A DNA stretch of 64,000 nucleotides, taken from contig OZ199839.1 of NCBI GenBank assembly GCA_964304625.1, positions 2,232,001-2,296,000 on the forward strand. The letters are read 5' to 3'. Within the stretch, counting starts at the first letter, position 1. Each line of letters opens with the position of its first letter. Of the stretch, positions 1 through 12,500 are shown piece by piece. The notes under the pieces are model-generated. The model searched no databases and was not told where the DNA came from. It saw nothing but the letters and a program-made list of their open reading frames with translations. This DNA comes from Kudoa neothunni (lineage: Eukaryota > Cnidaria). A program made the position numbers and the translations under genes.

Positions 1-419
1 TTTGATTCATCCATTTCGACGATTATGTTTTCCTCACCAATGATGACATCTTCGAAATCTAGACTGTCACCAACTATTTGTCTAAAATAATGAGAGTAGT
101 TTGTGATTGTTTGGGACGAATGACCAGTAATTTTTATCAAATCAACTGTCTTCACGCTAACTAACCAATAATAAGATAATTTGAGGATTGCATTAATTTT
201 TAGTTTGGTGTGTTTGAAAAATGATTTTTCCAAAATTGAAATTTCTTTTCTACATTTCTTCCCGCAGCATCTCCAGTTTTTCCTGTGTTGCGTAAAATTA
301 TCATAATTGCAATGCGCACATATATTTGGTGCCTGAAAAACATTATTTTCAATTAAATATTTGATAGAATCCTTTTCATTCTCAAATATATATTCTAGAG
401 CACTTATTGGAGTAATCAT
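1..419 (-). CDS. Merlin (ISXO2/IS1016-type) transposase, N-terminal part, cut by window edge
   Basis: An uninterrupted reading frame of 139 codons runs from an ATG at 419 off the left edge. It has a zinc-ribbon-like N-terminus with CAHC near residues 35-38 and CCGKKC near 52-57, a helical middle (SYYWLVSVKT), and ends in VEMDESK, which matches the first catalytic Asp of Merlin/ISXO2 DDE transposases. The family cuts and pastes DNA with short terminal inverted repeats. A second, decayed copy in the same orientation lies at 1284-2040 and its text can be aligned to this one (YWLV, then a SHSS-type motif). No stop or frameshift is visible in the part seen, so this copy may be young. The C-terminal half with the other catalytic residues is outside the window, so intactness of the whole cannot be judged. 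Confidence 0.85.
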   Translation of the reverse strand, partial: MITPISALEYIFENEKDSIKYLIENNVFQAPNICAHCNYDNFTQHRKNWRCCGKKCRKEISILEKSFFKHTKLKINAILKLSYYWLVSVKTVDLIKITGHSSQTITNYSHYFRQIVGDSLDFEDVIIGEENIIVEMDES

Positions 420-1283
420 GGCGGATTAAACAGGCCGCAATATGGTGATCAATTTATTGCTCCACGTGTCACACTAACCCCCATTTTGAAAGGGCTTAAA
501 GGGGGCGTATATCAAATGTGGTCCCTATCTTTATTATAATACTATAGTTAATGTTAATTTGATTTTATATAAATGAATTGTAAAAATTTGTATGTTTTAT
601 ATCAAGAGCAAAACAGATAAATAAGAAATTTTCAGTTGTGAGTGTATAATATACATATTGTAAAAAATATATAAATAAAAAATTTTCAAATATTTATGTC
701 AAGGTAGGCGCAGAGGTCACAGCTGCCTCCGGCCTCCTATATAAAAGACACGTAGATGCGCGTAACTGGCACGTGCGATGAGATTTCACTCTTGTCTAAT
801 TTTTGTACTAACCAGGGCATGCAAACTACATTCTGCATACCCTGTGTAGCCACGTGACAACATGCGGTAACGGGAGCCGATTTGCATCTCTCATACATCA
901 AATTTTAGTTATCTTTTGAATTATTAAATATTTAAATCTTAATCAGTGTCTCCGAGGTGCTAAAATTAGGTAATATTTCGGAGAAAGTGCGAGTTACACA
1001 TAAATTATTCCTAATCTCTATTTTGATTATCTGTTAAAAATGTTTTTTGGTTTTATCACGTTACTTTCAAACATAGATAATCACTATCTCAAACAGTTTT
1101 CAAAACTTCTCTTTGAAGAAAAGACGAGAATCATCAAAAATATATAATTCGATATATGATGCGACGGAAATGTACATGCGAAATAATCAGAGATGGTTTG
1201 GGTCGTTTTGAACATCCCATACACCATTATAAGTAACGATCCCCAGACTTTCTAAGAACCCATTCTACAAGTCTGATTCATTT
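420..1283. other. Spacer between two Merlin copies, holding a dispersed repeat
   Basis: No gene is seen. The stretch contains the dispersed repeat at 619-1134. Around 818-849 there is a small inverted pair, CAGGGCATGCA and TGCATACCCTG, of the kind found at hAT element ends, but no matching target duplication was found. A GC-richer segment near 420-520 could hold the terminal region of the left Merlin copy; I could not define its inverted repeat. Confidence 0.4.
619..1134. repeat. Dispersed repeat, first copy (partner at 24729-25147)
   Basis: Long stretches are shared with 24729-25147: both start near AATAAGAAATTTTCAGT, both carry GTCTCCGAGGTG, and both run to CAGTTTTCAAAACTTC. This copy has about 100 extra bases near 770-890 that the other lacks. 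In the second copy the repeat continues into a hAT-type TTF zinc-finger reading frame, so this is probably the 5' flank of a hAT element whose coding part is missing here. Confidence 0.75.
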
Positions 1284-2040
1284 ATGTGCTGTCATTGGAA
1301 TTCTCCCAAGAAGTCGTCGATCCCACCTTCTTCGACCTCACCATCCTCATTTACGGATGATGTCCTGTTTCTAGGGGAGATTCTGTATTTGATGGCATTC
1401 CAGGCTCCTTCAATGGTGTTAGTGTGCGCTCCTGTTAGAGAGTGCACAAATTCGATACTGTGGTTAACCCTTGAATGATCATAGAATTGGCGGAGTTGAC
1501 TGTAACTGAAGAAACAATCAGTAATTACAGTGGTTCATTCTCGAACATAAGTTTTTATAATTGATATTAATGTTTCTGCCGTCCGATGGGGAACTTCAAT
1601 AAGAAACATCTTCCTTTCGTCACTACGGGCAACTCCACCGAGGACTCAGGCACCGTTAATTGGATATTCACGATGATGTTTGTTTTTATTAAACTTAGAC
1701 TCATTGATTTCAACGACGATTCCTGAACCCTCAATGATCGGATAATCTAAGTCTAGACTAACTGCCTCAAACAGTTGCTGTAATTTGATACAGTAGCACT
1801 CGAATGGCTAGTTATTAACATCAGATGTTTCAACTTAATTCCCACCAACCAATAGCATGCGAATTGCAGAATATTGATGTTTTTTGTGTACACCCATTTT
1901 TTCGATGGAATGAAATGTCACCGTTCCCACAAGTAGAACAAGATTCCGGTTTTATTATGACTTGTTTTTCAAACGAATAAGCAATGGCGTTTTCTTCGTT
2001 TGAAAAAATATCATAAAATTTTTCAACTGGAGGAAACAGT
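1284..2040 (-). pseudogene. Decayed Merlin transposase
   Basis: Read on the minus strand, this segment gives a recognisable Merlin/ISXO2 catalytic core in pieces. The first-Asp region appears as VVEINESKFNKNK, with N in place of the usual D. GGVARSDERKMFLIEV follows, then VITDCFFSYSQL (second Asp) and finally GAHTNTIEGAWNAIKYR, the signature HTNTIEG-W-K end of the family. Upstream, near 1860-2030, shifted frames still show FYDIFSNEENAIAYSFEK and a YWLVGIK segment like the intact neighbour at 1-419. At least two stops and two frame changes break it. It is a dead copy in tandem orientation with the neighbouring one. Confidence 0.85.
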
Positions 2041-4316
2041 TCTTTTTATTTGCAGAGTGAGGGCGGAGCGCCACGTTTAGAGGATTAAGGGATCTATACT
2101 GAAGTTCAGCCAGATTTTTTTATTAAATAATAGTTGGTGATTATTCTTTTATGAAATTCATTCATGAACCCGTTCCATGTTATTGACAACAGTATCTTTT
2201 ATTATTTTCACACTTCCCGTTGAATCTGTCGGAGAGCATGTTAAGCATTTCAATGAGTTCTAAAATAAATTTACACATAATCTAAATATATTTTTGTACA
2301 GATTAAAAATGTTACCCATCGTAGTGTTATTTATATCACTGTGAATCAACCTTAAAATTATTTTCAAAGTTGCCATTTCCCAAATTTTGGTTGTTGTATT
2401 TGGTACAAACCATTTATCTGAGTCCTCCGCGTATTTGTATCTGTCAACATCCTCAGTCTTCATTATTATTTCCAGGAATCTAAAAATTGATTATATATAT
2501 TCATATTAATCGGTCTAACCACAAAGCTGAGGGGTTCTCCAGTAGCGTGATTAGGTCATTGGATATTTTTCAATTATACTGGATATAATTGAATTCAATC
2601 CCGCGTTGGGATTGACGATTGGAATGTTTTGACAATTTGGGTGTTTATATACTCAAAGAGCTTAATTAAGAATTACAAATTGGCTATATTAACATCGATA
2701 CCAGTTCATCTCCAATAGTTATGTTGATATTAATTTGGTAAATTATCAGGTTGGATTCTATAACACAAATTAAACCACAAAAAATTTGTTACCTTTATTT
2801 ATTATAGCATGTGTTTCCGGAAACTCCCTATGCTCAGAATTGAACAAATCAATCAACTAATCATTATTTTGGGTAATGACATTAGAGGAGTAGTATTCGT
2901 TTTGTAGGATGAGTGTGTGTACTCCTTGATCAGTTTTTCTAACATCCTCCAGCATTAAAGCCTTCAAACGATCACCATTTGCAAGTTGATTTATTAAGGT
3001 GTTTCGCTCGATGAATTTGCTATAAATCGAACCACACTGTTTGTTTAAGCAGTAGGTTCGAATGCTCGAACATGATAGACTTGCATCCCATATTGTTGTC
3101 TGTGTCTGCGATTTGCAATGGGGCATTTACCTTTAAATAATACTTTAAGTGAATTATTTTTGGGGATGACACTCCAAGAATTTGTCCATTCCTATATCCT
3201 TATGTAATTTGATCACAATTTGTTTAAAAATGTGACACACAAAATTAAAAGGAGGGACCATTGTTGAGACTTGGGGGTTGGTATCTGGATTAGAGTGGGT
3301 ATCATCTGATTTGAAGATAAATATCAAAATTGAATAAAAAATTTGTTACCCCTTAGGGGGTTGTCAATTATTTCGACAATGTTAGGTTGTTCGTTGGTCG
3401 CGATAAGACTGTTGGTTACATCACTTATTGTTTCACATGAACGCGGGGCGGCTAAATCTTCCGGTTTGTATACTTGGACATTAATGTTGGATGGATGATA
3501 CTGCACGAGTTACAGCAACAAAAAGTCGTTAGTCATAATAGAAGACCAATCGGTATCCATCACTAATGGTCTTGATTGTTTGGGGTTTGAGTTATGAGTG
3601 CGTCGTCACAACCTTCCACCCTTGTTGTATATAGAGAAATCCAGATGTTCGATCTTGTTGAATTCTTTATTTCGAAGAAAACTATTAAGGTCATCCCTAT
3701 TGTCCCACATAATTAAATGGTGAGGATTAACCCGATGTATTCTAAACATTATGTGGACAGAGAAATTTTTTTTGGCTGCTATCGTCATGACTTTTCAGTA
3801 CAATTTGATCAACTTTATAGGTTGAAGATGGGAAATCTCTTTCATCTTTTTTTGTTTTTGATATTGACGCGGATCCTATCGCTTCAATTTCTTCCCAAGA
3901 GGATTTTAGTTTAATATCCACATCAAAAAAGGGAATCATCTTTTGGTGGTGAATACATTAAAATATGTTCTTCCTTGATTGGATGATGTGCATAAATTGT
4001 TCATATGTTGAGCAGGTTTTGATAATTTGCGAAACCATCCCTGGTATACATTATACTAGGCATTGTTAAAGCTTGTCTCTTTGAAATAATCTAATACATA
4101 AATAATTAGTCATTTGAGAGTCTTTTTTGTTGTTTACATTAATATCTTATACAGTCAATGACCGGTTTTACGTAATCCCCTCGGGACAATAGAAAAAATA
4201 TGTAAAAATGGTCCCGCCAGGTTTTCCGTACATTATGCACGCACGCTGGCATGAAAATATTCAATCGTTTATTAAATAATGTAATTAGAATACGCAAATT
4301 TGGGGTAATATAGTGT
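2041..4316 (-). other. Unresolved minus-strand reading frames, possibly exons of one gene
   Basis: Several open stretches of 60-90 codons follow each other on the minus strand (about 3939-3742, 3788-3606, 3506-3324, 3126-2857, 2463-2260), separated by AT-rich gaps of intron-like size. I could not join them with consistent splice phases and recognise no family across the whole. One piece (2857-3126) looks like part of an Ig fold and is listed separately. The stretch may be a decayed or fast-evolving host gene, or cargo between two transposon relics. Confidence 0.3.
2857..3126 (-). CDS. Possible exon with an Ig-like motif
   Basis: An 89-codon open stretch. The part reading RLKALMLEDVRKTDQGVHT then LILQN follows the pattern of the E-F strands of I-set immunoglobulin domains (hydrophobic strand, D-V, then D-x-G and a strand ending in N). 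The expected paired Trp and first Cys are not clearly placed, and flanking exons were not resolved, so a coding role is tentative. It lies between a Merlin relic and a pogo relic, with no recognised host gene next to it. Confidence 0.3.
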   Translation of the reverse strand: MPHCKSQTQTTIWDASLSCSSIRTYCLNKQCGSIYSKFIERNTLINQLANGDRLKALMLEDVRKTDQGVHTLILQNEYYSSNVITQNND

Positions 4317-5660
4317 TTAATCATTTTTTAGATGGAAGTAATTAGTTATTTTTGATTGTGTAAGGTTTCTTGCAATTATGTTGAATGTATCTTCGTCTAG
4401 CGAAGCTAAGATGGCTGATCGATCATCTTTTTGAAACTTGTAGAATATTTTTAACTCCTTCAAATAAATCAAAGCCTTCTGACATGATATTAGATTTCTT
4501 CCCAAAATATCATTTTTTTCACAATTCGCTTCATCATCACTCTACATAAAGTCAATATAAATTAACTTTAAAATTGTTCACCTAAAGCTGAGGAGTCATC
4601 GAATTTTTCAGAATATAGGGTTTGGGCCGTATTGATATTTTCTATTGAAACTTCGTCAGCAATCACATCCTCAATTTCTTCTTGTAATATATTCGGATGA
4701 GTTGTGTGACATATTTCACTAAACTCTTTGTCTATTGATATCAAAATGCAGTCAGCTTTGACAGGGTCCGCTTGCCGAGACGAAAACCCTGCTTTTTGAA
4801 AGCAATTTATGATGGTGGATACGCTTACACATTCCCATGCTTGTTTAATCAACACCATCGCATCTAAAATGGTTGGTTCTAATCCCGCCTTAATACATGA
4901 AATGTATTTTTTAAACATTACCCTCTTTATCTACATTTGAATGAGTGAATAATCCCTTGATCTCGGGGTTGCAATAAGCTAGTGGTATTTTGGGTAAAAA
5001 GATCAGCTTTATGTTACCGAATGATTTTTTTTGATGAGAGGTTGCATTATCTAAAAAAATTAAAACATTTTTGTCTTTTTTTTCGTGAAAATAGAATTGA
5101 TTTTAGTTGGATTCATACAAAACTGGAAGGCTATTTATATTTTTAAAGCATCTGGGCTTTCGACTAGGTCCGATAACTAAAGGTTCAAGTTTTTCTCCGC
5201 TTAGTGATGCACCGAACAAAACAGTTATTCGTTTTTTAAACTTTTTTGTTCCTTTTGTATGACTTTCTATGGAGCTTACATAACTTTTACTTATATAAAA
5301 TATGCAGGTATGACAAATGAAAAAATATACCTCATTGTTGCTGATAAAACGAAGCGGTTTCATCTATACTATAGAAACAATTATCATTATATCCTTCGAA
5401 TAAGTTTTTAAGTTGAGAAAGCCATTCAGAACTTGTACATGGGTCAATGACATCTGCTTCGCCATGGAAATTTATTTTTTTGATATTCAAGCCTCAAAAA
5501 TTAGTTGATCTTGTTTTTTTAAATGTTCCAAATCATTCCATTTGCGTTCAACAGTTAGCATAGCTTTTCGGAAATAAAGATTCAAAATCGCGTATTAGGT
5601 TTTTGAATTTTGGTTCCCAAATTTCTATTTCTTTTTCTTTTATTTCAGTAATTTCTAACT
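4317..5660 (-). pseudogene. Decayed pogo/Tigger (CENP-B-like) transposase
   Basis: Minus-strand pieces give a pogo/Tigger DDE transposase in order. FYSIDETA holds the first catalytic Asp. A strand reading GASLSGEKLEPLVIG then SRKPRCFKN matches the family's T-G-EK-kPLVIG-s--PRCFK block. VLIFLDNATSHQ holds the second Asp. The expected PMDQG block reads NPEIKG, so the third catalytic Asp is missing. The C-terminal tail QSKITNYF resembles the QTKITDFF end of jerky/Tigger proteins. Frames change at least three times and the N-terminal DNA-binding domain was not found. Family members carry CAG-type inverted repeats with TA duplications; none was located here, so the limits given are those of the coding traces. 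Confidence 0.85.
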
Positions 5661-7603
5661 CAAATTTTGCTCAATCAGCATTAGAGTTAATCATTCAATG
5701 CAATCGGTCAGAAGTGGATTCCACAACAATACAAGAGTAAGCCAGCTAGTAATAATTAAAGAAAGAGATGAAAGAAAGTATTGATTAAATTAATTACCTT
5801 ATTATAATTTAGAAAAATATATGAGTGTGAAATCCATTTAATTAATTTCTAATAAGTCGAATTTATAAATGGATATTAAAATGATATTATAATTAGGTTA
5901 TTGTGATGAAAGGTGACTTTTCTACAAAATATACCTATTTTAAAAAAATAAAATTTACAAATTTTATAATGTTAGATAGAAACATCTAATAATTAATGAA
6001 TAACTGAGAAACAAACATATTTTAATCAATATCTATGTTCGACTATATTTTTAAGTAATTCCATTAAAGTTTTCAAATATATAAGGTTAACTTAAATTTA
6101 AAATCACATATAAAGTGTCATTTTACAAATATAATTCTATGGATTATCCGATAAAAATCCATTAATTATTGATAACAATTCTTATAATCTTTCAGAAGAT
6201 AGAATTCATTTACAAAATAAAAATGATTTAAAAATTTAATGTCAAGGACAATAAAATAAATGATAGAAGAAAATATACTATCGTAAACAAACGTATTAGA
6301 AACAATATACACAGGATATGCTGCCATTAACATCTTATTTTAAGCCAACTTTTTAAATAAAAAAATAATACACTTTCTAACCATTTTTATTAATTCAACG
6401 TTCTTAGAAAATTTTTCTACGGTGTCTTCTATAAGGTAAACTTAGGAATACTCAATAATACGAACAAATATTTTCAAGTATAAAATTTAGTCGAAATATT
6501 TGTATTATTTTTTATTTCCAGAACAAAATTTAATAAAAAAAATTATCAAACTAGGAAAACTAACAACAAATTCTTTGGTATAATTTTAAGGAGTAAACGA
6601 TTTCTCGCTTATAAGTAAATAAGAAGGTTATTATGTAATACTTGATCGATAAGTTTGTTTAAGGGGGTATAGTTTAAATTTAACTTTTTAATGATGGCAG
6701 AATTTGAAAAGTAATAGTATGTCATCTTTACATTAAAAAAGAATGAAGAAAAAAATATATTTCTTGTTATTTTACAACGTTAATAGTTGCAGGTATATAG
6801 AATTACGCTCAACAAGGAATTTTAATCATATAAGTAATTTGTTTCTGCTGAATATGTTATTTTTATATTTTCAATTTATCTACAAAATTTGAGAAGAAAA
6901 TTAACGGAAGTTCGTCATTTTGCGATTCTATACACTCCTTCATTACCTATATATTTTCATAACAAATTGTGAATTATGTATGCTGAAATTTCAAAATTTG
7001 AAAGTAATAATAAGTTCTGTTACTTTGGAATTATATAATTCCCATGCATTTAACGTAAGATAATTTAGTTTATGTTATGCATATAATTTCAGGAGCTGCA
7101 ATTTTAACCTTAAAGAGCCGTGGGTTATCGTCCCCTGATCTACATAAACGACGGGAATATAATGTAGTTTATTTTAGAGAAACATTAATACGTACTTTTG
7201 ATGTAAAAAATATGTTAATTATTTAACGAATGGATTAGCATCTATGCTAGATTTTTTACGTTTATCTCAATTATACATTTTTAGGATTGTATCTTTAATA
7301 CTACCATTAATTATAACATTTAATAAAAAAAATTCGCGAAATAACTCGATGAATTTTTCATTCACTAAGAATGGTTGTATTTTGGTTTTATCTAATTGCG
7401 TTTAAATCTTGAAATACTGTATAATGATCGTTCTTTTGATCAATTTTAACTAAAACACCTTATAAAACCCTAATTATCAATTATAAAAAATTATAAGAAT
7501 TCTACGTGTAAGAGATATAAAAAAATTTTAGATCCCACGTAAAATTAATAATATTAAAAATATACAATTATTTTATCTATAATCAAGTAATATTATTTAA
7601 AAG
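5661..7603. other. AT-rich gene-free stretch
   Basis: Nothing coding is seen on either strand. At 7104 there is a TTAACCTTAAAGAG motif like the ends of the TTAA elements elsewhere (32389, 33631), a probable solo terminus without a partner that I could find. Confidence 0.4.
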
Positions 7604-8858
7604 TTAACCCTCCCGGGACCATGCGAGGTCATTCGTGGTCCCATTTTTGGTAAATGCTTGTTTTTACCTGCTTAAACTTTTCATTTTAATTTATGACTTC
7701 ATTTAATCTTAGATTAACATATATTGTTTAGAAATACAAAATTTCAGATAAATTATTATATTCTACGGTTCAAAAATTTTGTTTAATATTACGTAGCATT
7801 GATATATGTTATTTAAAACTATTTTATACGGCTGGATCAAGTGTATTTAATTTATATGATAAGAGAAATGATCATTCCAATATATATTGTCATCATCAAA
7901 CTGAGTAATATTGTAATTTGTAACCATTCTTGTTATCTGTCATAAGATTCCTAAGATGGAATAGGGTTAAAGAGTCCCTCTATTATTGTCGCCCAGATTT
8001 TGCGCGTTGAAAACCGAACAGATTGCCTGATGTGCTTTCGAAATATTTCATATTTATTTTTTTCATGAGTTAAATTTAAATTGTAGTAAGTTAAAAGATG
8101 ACCTTATTTTACTAAAAATTAATAGTTTAGTCAAATAATTAATACATTAAAAACCTAGTCACATTATTTCTGTGTCATGATATCACCGAATTTCAACGAT
8201 TCTCTATTCCATAAAACTAACAAATTATTATTTACTTAAATCGTTTGATATTTTTTAATTTTTAGTGAAATTAAGCTAGGCCATTTCCCTATAACTATTG
8301 AAACGATTAAACCCAATTTGAAAGATATAAGCTTTGAATCATATTTATATTCTGATTAAAAATATTTTCACTCATAATTCAAATAAATTCATCCTTATTT
8401 ATTTGGACTCAACATTATTCTTTATTTCTCAAATGTGTTGTAAACGTGTCTTAGTGCAAATCAATAATGGATTACCGAACTTCATTGGAGTTACCCCCTG
8501 TTGGTGCCATGTCTGAGCAACTTAATATTGATATTAAAGTGGCGTTGAAGTTTCTATTTTGTTACATTCACCTAAAAATTAAACCGAAATAGTTATATCT
8601 GCCACACACACCATTTGAAATTTCGTTGGGATAAGTTTAATTGGTAATGTCTTTCGGCATGGTTACGATATTTTTAATCAAATTCTTTTATCGCTTTGAT
8701 ATTTCAAACATATATTTTAATGGTAAAAAGATTAATTAATACATATACCAAAAGTTAGAATCATACTCAATCATTATAGTAAATGACCCACTGGGGTCAC
8801 TGACCAACCCCCGTGGGAACATACGTAAGTTCTTTGAGCACGGTCCTTCGAGGGTTAG
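7604..8858. mobile_element. piggyBac-like MITE, about 1.26 kb
   Basis: The left end reads TTAACCCTCCCGGGACCATG. The right end, reverse-complemented, reads CTAACCCTCGAAGGACCGTG, so the terminal TTAA is kept on the left and mutated to TTAG on the right. Subterminal inverted motifs occur on both sides: a GGTC and GGTCCC pair near 7617-7645, and GACCCACTGGGGTC near 8788. There is no transposase reading frame. It belongs to the family of TTAA elements repeated through this window. Confidence 0.75.
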
Positions 8859-9536
8859 TAAGACTATTTTTACAAAAAATCAGTTTCATTTGAAATTTGT
8901 TTATAATTTAATCAATATATAATTAATTGAACAAATTAAGCCACAGAAATTATCAGTATAAGATGTTTTGAGCGCTTTTTAATATTCTCTGTAAACAAAT
9001 AAACTTAGAATAGTATAAACCAAGTAGGACCAATTAAACACATATTTTTATTCATTAAATTTATTTAATACGCTGTATGACATACTTTTGAAAAATTCAA
9101 ATTATATTATTCGTTTAAAAGGAAATGTGTTTTTTATACTTTAAGATAATGACTTTTATTATCACTCTTCGTAAAACACAGGACACATAATGTAACTTTA
9201 AAAATACTGAATTGTTGCCACAACAAGTGATGAGGATATATATATATATAAGTAAAAATGCGAAAAACCTTATCTTTGAAAAGACCTTAGTAATTAGTTG
9301 AATTGTTGTTAAATTAAAAGGGTGTGAAAATCATGATTGTTGTGATATTCTAAATGATTGCATATCACTTGATAAAACTGACCAAAAATTTTCTCACCTT
9401 AGCTAAATTATTGGCCTAGTTATCAAAACATATGCAATAAATAAATGCCATCACCACGTGGCGTTGGTGTTAGACTGTAAAGCTTAGATCCGGCAGGTTA
9501 ACTAGAAGAGTAGTTGAAATCACGTTCCAACACAAA
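8859..9536. other. Gap upstream of the large plus-strand gene
   Basis: AT-rich with a short TA run near 9237-9252. It presumably contains the promoter of the gene that begins at 9537; no recognisable site stands out. Confidence 0.3.
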
Positions 9537-12500
9537 ATGATAAAATACAATACACACACCTGCTGTAAAACTAAGATCCCTAAGAATAGATTTCAAAAGC
9601 AACATATAAACCCTACAACTGCAACTAGAATGTTTGATCAATTGTGTTTGTCTTACGTTCTTAGTATACCTGACGACCCAACCATTTCCAATAAAAAGGA
9701 ATATCTAAAAAGAATAACTCGGGTAAAAATAAAATATTTTATGTACTTTGGATGTAATATATTATTACGGAAATAGTTGGGTTCAGAATTTGTTCCGACT
9801 TTAAAAATCCCTATTCACATGAATATATTCAATGATTTTTACTGTGGAAATTCATTACGATGTATACATTTTAATTTAAGAGCTTATTTTATAATTTGAA
9901 CATATTTTTTACATAGGCCTCATATCATTTACTACCCTATCGACAATGTGGTAGGGTTCGGATTGATTTCAGAAGAAACATTTGAGGACAACTACCTAGT
10001 TTTAAGAACTTATCATTATCTTACTGGTTCAATATTTCATATATTCAGTATTGAAAATAACTCCAAAGTATTTTAAGACATTATTTTGAATTTAACTTTT
10101 GAACATTTCAAACAGAGAAATTTGGTCGAGTTGGTTTCTAACCTCAATCTTATTTGTGAAGCTGGGGTACGTTTAGTTTTTCTAACGAATTCATTTTAAA
10201 CAAATTTGTTAGCAAAATAATGCTGCATTACAGAAAAAATATTTAATTAAATCTCGTACCAAACAATTACCAGACATAAAAGCTCAAATGGTATGTAAAA
10301 TGAATAATTAATCTAATTAAAATTTATCTAGGTTTACTTTGCCAAAAAAATTTCAAAAATAACACAATTAAATAAGAAATTAAATAGTGCATACAAATTG
10401 TACAAGAAATATAAAAAGTTAGGATTAGACAATAATATGCAAAGTAAATCACTGGAATATTTAACTATTTGACTATTTGTTAGGAATGATGAGCCATAAT
10501 GAAAACTTTTGGAACGAAAAAACTATCATATTACTTAAAGGAGGCCTAAGAAAACTATTATCTGCTTTGGAAAGTTGAAGCCATTGCTAACAAGTACACA
10601 ATCTCGAAATTGTTCCACAGCAATCCATTTGTTACTTCATTACGTCCGACGTTTAAAAAGGTAACGTTAGAGCTATTTTAAATGCCATAATTATTTATTA
10701 GTCTTTCGTTTGTTGAGGATGCATCAAAACCAATTCTTAGTTCTCACGGAATTTACGCGTTACACAAAAGCCTCAGCAAAAGACGTGCAAGCCTATATTC
10801 ACAATATGGTGCCAACTGGAATAGGTCGAGGTAAATTCTAGATTATTTAAAACCAGCATGATTTTCTAAATTTTGTTCTAAAAGATTGTCTGATAACGAT
10901 TTCATTTTTGGTTCCAATGATAAAGATTTATTTTTCTGCACCAAAGCCTTCATTGCTACCCCCCAGAATGCCCCATGTGCCAATAATAACAAGTAGATTA
11001 TTGAGTTGTAGCATTTAATAACACATTATAGTACAATATGGGATAGTTTTACCTATAAACTTATTAAAATAACCAATCATTTGGATAATGAGTCCGATGC
11101 TCTCTCAATTGGAGACATAGTTGTGGCTTTATTCGATTCGTATCATAACCATTACAAGACCATAATAAAAAATATTGGTTCCATTTCTATACCAAAAGAT
11201 TCCTCCAAATCGTTATACGGTAAATTAATATTTCTTTGATTTTTTTTCAATCTATCAAATCATTAAGAATCTAAACATTTTGATGACCCGTTGCTCAAGT
11301 TTAACTATCCCCTAGGAATAAGATCGTGTTTACATAAACATAATGTAGATTTATGATGAGATTGATTTTTTATTTAATTATGTTATCTAATAGAATCCAA
11401 GTAATTATTTTGCTTGTTCCTCAGACGATGCTAATGATGAAAACGAAAACATCGAGGTAATAAATGATGTTATTGCATTTCCACTAGAGAATATTGTAGA
11501 AGGGTTGTCAAGATCAAAGCCACTCACACAATCACCTTATTAACCAATCGTTGTCTTATGTAGTTATTCGTCCACAATGTCAATGTATAACTATTTGTAA
11601 TTAGGACTACGATCCAATTGTCAATCATACTGGTATGTATAAAACAGAAACACTCAATATTGAGGAAATCCCGTCAAATGAAGGTGCGAAATTTGTGTGT
11701 TAGGGATCTTGATGTAACGGGTGTATTTTAGATCCAGCCGACAACTATATGAGTTCTGACGAATCGACGGTCACCCTCTCTCACAAAATGTTATTATACC
11801 AGGGTGATGTAAAATTAAGATCCACTTCTAACGAGAAACAACCTAATACCACCGACAATCAAAGGTGGTTTTCTGACAGTGAATTTTCACCTCAGAAACT
11901 GACCCCAACAGAGATAGACAACAATTATCAACCTATAGATTTTACCATAAATGATATGATTGAGGCTGACGGATGCTATATCTACGATGAATATGCATCC
12001 TGCACTGAGACTCATAGAAATAATAGCAGTGAGCCGTTGATCTCTTCACTAAGAGAAAATAATCGAACTGGGTCAAATGGTACAACAAGTCACTCAATGA
12101 TTCCATCAAAGGATATTCTCAAACAACGCAGAGCAGCTATCAGTGGCAGTGGCAGTTGCAGTAGCTCTACTATCAGCAGCGCGGAATACCAGGGAGAAGT
12201 AATAGAGATTTATCCTGGGCATGAAGGCGCTAACGTGGATTATTCTGCTCAATCATTCGCTTGTGACACGTCTGGTCTCATTAAACACATGCAAATTTTT
12301 CCCAAAAATAATAACACCAAACTTGTCAAGGCAGATAATCTTAATAAACTAAAAATTAGAGTTTCTTTGAGCTGCGGCCTCTGTAAAAAGGATTCCGTTG
12401 ATAAGATTGATGTCATATTTGAGGATGGCTTCAGTTTAATTATTTGCAATGATTGTCAAAGAAAATTCTTGAATAAACAACAAGAGAAGATGATTAGAAA

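Noticed and set aside
9951-9972. A 22-nt intron in the large gene
   Set aside because: A longer first exon ending at 9742 keeps phase without needing it, so the tiny intron is not required.
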